This document shows, one piece after another, positions 1-5,135 of a stretch of 8,612 bases of DNA. The notes under the pieces were generated by a model. The model worked only from the letters and a program-made list of their open reading frames with translations. It was not told the DNA's origin and made no database searches. The number at the start of each line of letters is the position of its first letter. The first letter of the stretch is position 1. Both the position numbers and the translations under genes were made by a program. The stretch spans positions 1 to 8,612 of the forward strand of contig JAIRXZ010000175.1 in NCBI GenBank assembly GCA_031267995.1, given 5' to 3'. This DNA is from Odoribacteraceae bacterium (GTDB lineage Bacteria > Bacteroidota > Bacteroidia > Bacteroidales > Marinifilaceae).

Positions 1-145
1 CCCAATAAGTATGCGCCCCTACAGCAGGACGCACGATCCGGCGGTGGTTGATAACCCACCCTGGAGGGGCGAATAATCATTCGCCCTCACGATAACGGGT
101 AAATAAGCCCTCCGCAGGACGAACGATCCTGCGGTGATGAATAAC
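1..145. repeat. Two-copy hairpin repeat, 90-bp spacing
   Basis: The motif starting GCAGGACG occurs at 24-55 and again at 114-145, with 27 of 32 positions identical and exactly 90 bp between copies. The right copy forms a perfect 8-bp stem (CCGCAGGA at 112-119, TCCTGCGG at 127-134, 7-nt loop). The left copy's stem is imperfect. Between them lies another perfect 8-bp hairpin, GGGCGAAT (67-74) with ATTCGCCC (79-86) around a 4-nt loop. I see no convincing gene here. It looks like an intergenic REP-type element, possibly cut by the left edge of the window, and it runs directly into the 21-bp array that begins at 144. Identification as REP-like is inference from the hairpins and repetition. Confidence 0.55.
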
Positions 146-479
146 TCCTCGCGGGATGGCGAAGAACTCTCGCGAATTTTTTCTCATCTCCCGCGAGACG
201 GCCAGCATCGCGGGTGAATCGGTGATGATCACGGGCGAAACGGTGACGATCGCACGTGAAAAAGCATCGCGTGCCTGCGGAAGTAAAAAAATCACGCGCG
301 GGATAGAAAATCCCACGCGCGGATTACAAATTATCCCGTGCGGGATACAAACCATTTCGCGCGGATTAGAAAATATCCCGCGCGGGATACAAATTATCCC
401 GTGTGGGATACAAATTATCCCGCATGTGGAATTTTCTATCCCGCGCGTGTTTTTTTTATTCTCGCGAGAAACAACCACT
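144..479. repeat. 21-bp tandem array with palindromic cores (16 units)
   Basis: Sixteen consecutive units keep an exact 21-bp register from 144 to 479 without an indel. The right half is best conserved: core ATCCCGCGCGGGAT (a perfect 14-bp palindrome at 375-388) followed by the spacer ACAAATT, with variants at 291, 333, 354 and 396. The left units and the last unit have a different core fitting the dyad TCNCGNGA (168-175, 189-196 and 462-469, all in register). Because 21 is a multiple of 3, two long frames stay open: plus 156-506 (116 residues) and minus 77-478 (133 residues). Both consist of heptapeptides such as LISRETA and IPRGIQI. I do not list these as genes because the palindromic units alone can create them, but a coding role is not excluded. 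Not CRISPR: there are no unique spacers. Confidence 0.9.
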
Positions 480-501
480 CCCCGGCAACCATCCGCCGGG
501 G
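480..501. other. GC-rich stem-loop at the array edge
   Basis: CCCCGGC (480-486) pairs perfectly with GCCGGGG (495-501) around an 8-nt loop. Only three T follow on the plus strand, so it is at best a weak intrinsic terminator. It sits directly after the last unit of the 21-bp array and could mark the array boundary. The rest of 502-604 shows no gene. Confidence 0.4.
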
Positions 502-540
502 TTTAACATGATAAAAAAACGGACGAGAGTCCCTTGGAAA

Positions 541-566
541 ACCCTCGCCCGCTGTCGGCGGGTTAT
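541..566 (-). terminator. Possible terminator of the Rpn gene
   Basis: Reading the minus strand downstream of the Rpn stop codon, CCCGC and GCGGG pair around a 5-nt loop (plus positions 548-562), followed by CGAGGG and a short T run. The 13-mer GTCGGCGGGTTAT at 554-566 is repeated exactly at 596-608, where it includes the Rpn stop codon. The offset is 42 bp, twice the array period. The stem is short, so the terminator call is tentative. Confidence 0.3.
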
Positions 567-604
567 CATGCCCCCTTTTTTTCTTGCCGTCGGCCGTCGG
601 CGGG

Positions 605-790
605 TTATTGCTCTTGCAAGCGAATAACCTCTTCTTTCGTCAATTCAACCAGGGTTGCCACGTCGTCCGGGGACATGCCCATGCTTAGGAGTTTTCGTGC
701 AATGGCTATCTTTGTACGGGCTTCCGCGAACCCTTTTGCGAATCCTTCCGCTCTCCCTTCCGCGAATCCTTCCTCACGCCCTTCCAGCAT
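605..790 (-). other. Possible internal C-terminal product of the Rpn gene
   Basis: In enteric Rpn proteins a short C-terminal protein translated from an internal start has been reported to counteract the full-length nuclease. Here Met239 (codon 788-790) or Met225 (830-832) would yield in-frame products of 61 or 75 residues covering the Gly/Glu repeat and the last helix. The sequence shows only that suitable ATG codons exist. No ribosome-binding site can be recognised, as expected in Bacteroidota, so this is a hypothesis. Confidence 0.15.
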
Positions 791-1504
791 CCCGGTTTGG
801 ATCGTGCTGCGTTGATACTGCACCGCGTCCATGTACGCGAGATAGCGCTTGCGCTCCTGGTCGTTTATCCGGTCGAGGCGTAAACATTCGCGAGCCTCTG
901 GCAGGCCGGCGGCGGTAGCCGTCCCCGGAATCTCGCTGGTACCTAAAAACGAAAGCCACTCGTCCAGCGGCGTCACCGCCTCCTCCTTGAAACCATCCAC
1001 GCGCAGCAGGTAATACTCCGGGTATAGATCGCCCATAACCTCGTGCCTGAACCGCTGCTGGTGATGGCGGGGGAGCCTCAGCACGTCATGCTTGTTCACC
1101 CCGCGGAACTCCGTGTAGCCACGATACACGCGATCCTCCCCTCGTCCCAGGTCGAAATAAATGATATTAATAAAATATACTTTCTTCACTTCGACAGAAA
1201 GCTCCCCGGGGACATACTCCGTGACCGTCTCCGCAGCGCCACAGAACACCCAGTGGAAATAATCCAGCTCCCGCGTATTCTGCACCGCGATAATCACCGC
1301 CTCCCCGCGGCCGTTTTTCGCGAGCACATCCACGCGGTTAAACCTGTCGGCCTCGTCCTCTTGAACGCCCTTTCGTTCCAACATTCGCTCCACGCGGATA
1401 GAATCCCCAAGCAGGGTAGACAACAATCCATCGATCACCACGAAATTCTCCTCCCGGCGCAGCAAGTTCCTGATCGCCCATTCAAAACGCATTAATTTTA
1501 CCAT
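605..1504 (-). CDS. Rpn family PD-(D/E)XK nuclease/putative transposase, probably catalytically dead
   Basis: This 299-residue protein matches the Rpn (recombination-promoting nuclease) / PDDEXK_2 family, which is abundant in Bacteroidales and often annotated as a transposase. Family marks are the N-terminal FEWAIRNLLR, the core RFNRVDVLAKN around Asp59, NTRELDYFHWVF (76-87), the strand-loop segment VKKVYFINIIYFDLGRG (106-122), a Gly/Glu-rich repeat with GFAEG and GFAKG at about 242-262, and the C-terminal helix ARKLLSMGMSPDDVATLVELTKEEVI. Family members normally have Glu-X-Gln two strands after the Asp; here the residues are Ala73-Val-Gln75 (codon GCG), so the metal-binding Glu is missing. 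No frameshift is seen, and the length is typical. The start at 1504 is chosen because a candidate promoter lies just upstream; Met5 (1492) is an alternative. It is transcribed away from the peptide cluster. Confidence 0.88.
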   Translation of the reverse strand: MVKLMRFEWAIRNLLRREENFVVIDGLLSTLLGDSIRVERMLERKGVQEDEADRFNRVDVLAKNGRGEAVIIAVQNTRELDYFHWVFCGAAETVTEYVPGELSVEVKKVYFINIIYFDLGRGEDRVYRGYTEFRGVNKHDVLRLPRHHQQRFRHEVMGDLYPEYYLLRVDGFKEEAVTPLDEWLSFLGTSEIPGTATAAGLPEARECLRLDRINDQERKRYLAYMDAVQYQRSTIQTGMLEGREEGFAEGRAEGFAKGFAEARTKIAIARKLLSMGMSPDDVATLVELTKEEVIRLQEQ

Positions 1505-1526
1505 AGATTAAAAGATACGTGCGCGG

Positions 1527-1558
1527 CGAATGTATGGCGTTTTCCCGACAACCGCAAA
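1527..1558 (-). promoter_or_regulatory. Candidate Bacteroidota promoter for the Rpn gene
   Basis: On the minus strand, TTTG (plus 1555-1558) and TACATTCG (plus 1527-1534) are separated by 20 bp. This fits the Bacteroidota primary sigma pattern of TTTG at -33 and TAnnTTTG at -7, with one mismatch in the -7 box. It would start transcription roughly 15-20 nt before the ATG at 1504. Confidence 0.45.
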
Positions 1559-1572
1559 TTCTCCCGCGAGAA
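1559..1572. promoter_or_regulatory. Solitary copy of the array core between divergent promoters
   Basis: This 14-mer, TTCTCCCGCGAGAA, is symmetric at 12 of 14 positions. It shares the exact 12-mer TCTCCCGCGAGA with array unit 187-198 and contains TCNCGNGA at 1562-1569. It lies immediately upstream of the -33 box of the Rpn promoter. It may be an operator for whatever recognises the arrays, or just a stray repeat unit. The rest of 1505-1696 holds a weak CCTCCA/TGGAGG inverted repeat (1593-1598 and 1611-1616) and the plus-strand promoter. Confidence 0.3.
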
Positions 1573-1641
1573 AAGCGGCTGCCGTTCGCCAACCTCCAGC
1601 AAGCAAAAGGTGGAGGCGAGGGACAGTTGGCGATCCACCTG

Positions 1642-1670
1642 TTGGATTTTACCGGAAATAGTTATATTCG
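1642..1670 (+). promoter_or_regulatory. Candidate promoter for the peptide-use cluster
   Basis: TTGG (1642-1645) and TATATTCG (1663-1670) are separated by 17 bp, close to the Bacteroidota -33/-7 arrangement with one mismatch from TAnnTTTG. The predicted leader before the ATG at 1697 is about 20 nt. No comparable element is visible in the 50 bp before the transporter gene, so this promoter may serve the whole run from 1697 to 8257. Confidence 0.4.
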
Positions 1671-1696
1671 CGCTACGCATCATTAAACCGAAAAAC

Positions 1697-1891
1697 ATGA
1701 CTACAGTGATTATTAAAGAGGATTCCCCGCAAGCCCGGCAGTTTGTCGAATATGCCCGGACGTTGCCCTTTGTTACCGTGATCGAGGAGAAAATGTCGTT
1801 CGCCCAGGCAGCAGAGGAGCGCGGGGCTGTCGACGTGGACACGTTTTTTGACGAACTCGATCAACGAATTAAAAGGGCATTTCAAGCATGA
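1697..1891 (+). CDS. Small conserved-looking hypothetical protein (64 aa), antitoxin-like
   Basis: I do not recognise a named family. The protein begins MTTVIIKEDSPQARQFVEYA, continues with LPFVTVIEEK, and ends in an acidic/basic helix containing VDTFFDELDQRIKRAF. An N-terminal beta strand followed by a helix resembles small Bacteroidales proteins often labelled antitoxin-like, but no toxin gene sits beside it. The next gene, 50 nt downstream, is a transporter. I prefer the ATG at 1697 to the in-frame ATG at 1610: the earlier start would add an uncharacteristic 29-residue leader and lies upstream of the candidate promoter. The 10-mer TAAACCGAAA occurs 4 nt before this start (1684-1693) and again ahead of the transporter (1907-1916), so the two leaders look related. 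The protein is highly charged and has no membrane segment, so it is probably cytoplasmic. Confidence 0.6.
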   Translation: MTTVIIKEDSPQARQFVEYARTLPFVTVIEEKMSFAQAAEERGAVDVDTFFDELDQRIKRAFQA

Positions 1892-1941
1892 AGTCATCCG
1901 AAACCATAAACCGAAATAATCTCTAAAATCAATCAAAGAAC

Positions 1942-3900
1942 ATGGAAAAAGAGGAACAACAGGGGAATAGTCTCCCCGAAAACGCGTACCGGGAATTGGC
2001 TCCCGGCGAGGAGTACAAACCGTTGATGCCGGCCAACAGCAACCCGCGGGAGGTGACCACCTACTCCGTGCTGTTCGGCATACTGATGGCCATCATATTC
2101 TCGGCGGCAACGGCCTACCTGGGCTTGAAAGTGGGTCAGGTATTCGAAGCGGCCATCCCGATAGCCATCATCGCCGTGGGCGCGGGCAACATGCTGGGGA
2201 GGAAAAACATGCTGGGGCAAAACGTGATCATACAATCCATCGGCGCCAGCTCCGGCGTGGTGGTTGCCGGCGCCATATTCACCCTCCCGGCGCTCTACAT
2301 CCTGAAGCTGGACGCCCATTTTTACCAGATATTCCTCTCCTCGCTCTTCGGCGGCATACTGGGCATCCTGCTGCTGATCCCCTTCCGCAAGTACTTCGTG
2401 AAGGAGATGCACGGCAAGTACCCCTTCCCGGAAGCCACCGCCACGACGGAGGTGCTGGTGTCCGGCGAGAAAAAGGGAAACCAGGCAAAGCTCCTTGTCG
2501 TCAGCGGTCTGGTGGGAGGATTGTACGACTTTTGCGCCACCACCTTTGGCCTGTGGGCGGAGAGCATCTCCACCACGCTGACGGGCTGGGGGGCGATGAT
2601 GGCCGACAAGTTCAAGGTGGTCTTCAAGCTGAACACGGGGGCGGCGCTCCTGGGGTTGGGGTACATCATCGGGTTGCGATACGCCGCCATTATTTGCGCC
2701 GGCTCGTTCACGGTGTGGTTCGTGCTGATCCCGTTCGTGAGCCACTTTGCCGGCGGGCAGACGGTGGCAGTGGGCGAGGGGGTCACCAAGCTGCTGGGGG
2801 AGATGTCGCCCGACGAGATTTTCCGCAACTACGCCCGCCTCATCGGTATTGGCGCCATTGCCATGGCCGGCCTCATCGGGGTTATCCGGTCGTCCGGGAT
2901 CATCAAGCAGGCGCTGGCACTTGCCGTCGGCGAGTTGAAGGGTAAGAAGAGCGACGCCGACGGTGGTCGTCTCCAGCGCGACATCTCCATGCGGCTGGTG
3001 CTCGCGTTGATGATTGCCGTGCTGCTGGCGATTTTTGTCTTCTTCCAATTCGGGGTGCTGTGGAACCTGACGCAGACTGTCATCGCGACGTTCTTTGTCT
3101 TCATCATCTCCTTCCTGTTCACGACGGTGGCGGCCAATGCCATTGCCATTGTCGGGTCGAACCCCGTCTCCGGGATGACTTTGATGACGCTTATCCTCGG
3201 CTCCCTGGTGCTGATCAGCGCCGGGTTGAGCGGCACCGGCGGCATGACGGCGGCCATGATTATCGGCGGTGTTGTGTGCACGGCGCTGGCGATGGCCGGC
3301 GGGTTTATCACCGACCTGAAGATTGGTTACTGGCTGGGCACCACGCCCGCGAAGCAGGAACGGTGGAAGTTCCTTGGGACGTTTGTCTCCGCCGTCACGG
3401 TTGCCGGCGTGATGATTATCCTGAACGAAACCTACGGCTTCGTGGGCGAGGGGGCTATAGAGGCGCCGCAGGCCAACGCGATGGCGGCCGTCATCAAGCC
3501 GCTGATGGAGGGGGGAAGCGCCCCGTGGATGCTCTACTGCGCCGGGGCTGCCCTGGCGTTGATCCTGACGATGGTGGGGGTGCCGGCGCTGGCGTTCGCG
3601 CTGGGGATGTTTATCTCGCTGGATCTGAACACGCCGTTGCTGGTGGGCGGGTTGATCAGCTGGTACGTGGGCAGTCGTTCCAAGGACGACCTTATTAATA
3701 AGGCGCGCCGCGACAGGGGCACGCTTATCGCCTCCGGGTTTATCGCCGGCGGGGCGTTGATGGGGGTCGTCAGCACGATCCTGCGGTACGCCGGCCTGGA
3801 CTGGTTCGTGAAGTGGAGTGGCGCCGGTTGGATGGCGGCGGTGATGTATGTCCTGATCATCATCTATTTTATCAAAGATTCAACCCGTAATAATAAGTAA
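1942..3900 (+). CDS. OPT family oligopeptide transporter
   Basis: This 652-residue integral inner-membrane protein belongs to the oligopeptide transporter (OPT) family, whose bacterial members are thought to import oligopeptides by ion-coupled symport. After a hydrophilic N-terminus with EYKPLMP (24-30), hydrophobic segments recur from about residue 40 to 645, consistent with the many-helix OPT fold. Recognisable family stretches are KYPFPEATATTEVLVSGE (159-176), GSNPVSGMT (405-413), DLKIGYWLGTTPAKQ (458-472) and ALGMFISLDLNTPLLVGG (553-570). A cytoplasmic charged loop, ELKGKKSDADGGRLQRD, lies near 331-347. The length fits the bacterial subfamily, and no disruption is seen. The start is the first ATG, with an A-rich leader and no Shine-Dalgarno. 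It ends 2 nt before pepT, which supports peptides as the substrate. Exact substrate length and coupling ion cannot be read from the sequence. Confidence 0.93.
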   Translation: MEKEEQQGNSLPENAYRELAPGEEYKPLMPANSNPREVTTYSVLFGILMAIIFSAATAYLGLKVGQVFEAAIPIAIIAVGAGNMLGRKNMLGQNVIIQSIGASSGVVVAGAIFTLPALYILKLDAHFYQIFLSSLFGGILGILLLIPFRKYFVKEMHGKYPFPEATATTEVLVSGEKKGNQAKLLVVSGLVGGLYDFCATTFGLWAESISTTLTGWGAMMADKFKVVFKLNTGAALLGLGYIIGLRYAAIICAGSFTVWFVLIPFVSHFAGGQTVAVGEGVTKLLGEMSPDEIFRNYARLIGIGAIAMAGLIGVIRSSGIIKQALALAVGELKGKKSDADGGRLQRDISMRLVLALMIAVLLAIFVFFQFGVLWNLTQTVIATFFVFIISFLFTTVAANAIAIVGSNPVSGMTLMTLILGSLVLISAGLSGTGGMTAAMIIGGVVCTALAMAGGFITDLKIGYWLGTTPAKQERWKFLGTFVSAVTVAGVMIILNETYGFVGEGAIEAPQANAMAAVIKPLMEGGSAPWMLYCAGAALALILTMVGVPALAFALGMFISLDLNTPLLVGGLISWYVGSRSKDDLINKARRDRGTLIASGFIAGGALMGVVSTILRYAGLDWFVKWSGAGWMAAVMYVLIIIYFIKDSTRNNK

Positions 3901-3902
3901 AG

Positions 3903-5120
3903 ATGAACTTGAAAGAACGATTTCTGAAGTACGCGAGCTTCGACACGCAAAGCGACGAGGCGAGCCAAACGTATCCCTCCACGGCCAAGCAGCTGGAATT
4001 TTCGCGCCGCCTGGTGGAGGAGATGAAGGCGATAGGGATGACCGAGGCCGCCCTGGACGAGCACGGTTACGCCACGGGGACGATCCCGGCAACGGCCGGT
4101 AGGGAAGACCGTCCCGTGATCGGTTTCATCGCGCACGTCGACACGAGTCCGGACATGAGCGGTGCCAACGTCCGCCCCCGCGTGATCGACCATTACAACG
4201 GCGAGGACATCCCCCTGAACGATCACCTGCTGATGAAAGTCGCCGACTTCCCCGAACTTGCCGATTTCAAAGGCCACTCCCTGGTGGTGACCGACGGCAC
4301 GACCCTCCTGGGCGCCGACGACAAGGCCGGGATAGCGGCCATCATGACTGCCGCCGAGCATCTCGTGACCCATCCGGGCATCGCTCACGGCAAGATCCGC
4401 CTGGCCTTCACGCCGGACGAGGAGATTGGTCGCGGCGTGGACTTCTTCGACGTGCAGCGCTTCGGGGCGACTTTCGCCTACACCGTCGACGGGGGCTACG
4501 AGGGCGAGCTGGAGTACGAGAACTTTAACGCCGCCGCCGCCAAGATCGTGGTGCAGGGGAAAAGCGTCCACCCCGGTTACGCGAAAAACAAGATGATCAA
4601 CGCCCTGCAGGTGCTGGCGGAGCTGAACGCCCTCATCCCCCCGCGGCAACGGCCGGAGCACACGGAGGGATACGAGGGCTTTTACCACCTCACCGCCATG
4701 AACGGCACGGTGGAAAGCGCCACCGCCGATTACATCATCCGGGATCACGACCGCCCCCTGTTCGAGCAGAAAAAAGCGCACATCATCGAGGTGGTGGAGC
4801 AGCTCAACCGCGCGCACGGCGAGGGCACCGTCACCCTCTCCCTCAAGGATCAGTACTACAACATGCGGCAACAGCTGGAGCCGTACCCGGAGCTGATCAA
4901 CAAGGCCATCGGCGCCATGCAGCGGGCGGGAGTCACCCCCATCGTCCGCCCGATACGCGGGGGCACGGACGGCGCCCGCCTCTCCTACATGGGGTTGCCG
5001 TGCCCGAACATCTTCACCGGCGGCATGAACTTCCACGGGAAGTTCGAATACTGCTCGCTCCAATCCATGGAACGCGCCATGCACACCATCGTCAACCTGG
5101 CCGAGTCCTGGGGCGAATAA
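3903..5120 (+). CDS. Peptidase T (tripeptide aminopeptidase)
   Basis: This cytoplasmic zinc exopeptidase of family M20B releases the N-terminal residue from tripeptides. All expected active-site residues are present at nearly the E. coli PepT numbering: His78 and Asp80 in AHVDTSPD, Asp140 in GADDKAG, the Glu173-Glu174 pair in PDEEIGRG, Asp196 in YTVDGG, and His378 in NFHGKFEY. The lid/dimerisation domain lies between about 206 and 320, including the SVHPGYAKNKMINA segment (221-234). At 405 residues it has the usual family length. Only 2 nt separate it from the transporter gene, and 15 nt separate it from the M3 peptidase, so co-transcription is very likely. Together they would complete hydrolysis of imported peptides. 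No anomaly is seen. Confidence 0.96.
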   Translation: MNLKERFLKYASFDTQSDEASQTYPSTAKQLEFSRRLVEEMKAIGMTEAALDEHGYATGTIPATAGREDRPVIGFIAHVDTSPDMSGANVRPRVIDHYNGEDIPLNDHLLMKVADFPELADFKGHSLVVTDGTTLLGADDKAGIAAIMTAAEHLVTHPGIAHGKIRLAFTPDEEIGRGVDFFDVQRFGATFAYTVDGGYEGELEYENFNAAAAKIVVQGKSVHPGYAKNKMINALQVLAELNALIPPRQRPEHTEGYEGFYHLTAMNGTVESATADYIIRDHDRPLFEQKKAHIIEVVEQLNRAHGEGTVTLSLKDQYYNMRQQLEPYPELINKAIGAMQRAGVTPIVRPIRGGTDGARLSYMGLPCPNIFTGGMNFHGKFEYCSLQSMERAMHTIVNLAESWGE

Positions 5121-5135
5121 AGTCAACGCTTGAAG

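Noticed and set aside
77..478. Minus-strand heptapeptide frame as an annotated gene
   Set aside because: It mirrors the plus-strand frame because the units are palindromic. No start context or unique domain supports it, so it is discussed under the array instead.
144..479. CRISPR array
   Set aside because: The repeat has no unique spacers: the whole 21-bp unit repeats with gradual divergence, and no cas gene is visible in the window.
605..1504. Complete mobile element around the Rpn-family gene
   Set aside because: No terminal inverted repeats or target-site duplication are visible around it. The family label transposase is historical, and the active site is impaired.
1610..1696. Longer form of the small protein starting at the ATG at 1610
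   Set aside because: The added residues are not conserved-looking. They would place the start upstream of the candidate promoter, and the typical N-terminus MTTVIIKED begins at 1697.
1933..3048. Minus-strand open frame of 371 codons opposite the OPT transporter
   Set aside because: It is a shadow of the transporter gene: composition rich in His, Gln, Gly and Arg, no recognisable domain, and fully contained antisense.
5130..5135. TTG start for the M3 peptidase, six bases before the ATG
   Set aside because: An ATG at 5136 in the same frame is the better start. The extra two residues carry no family signal.
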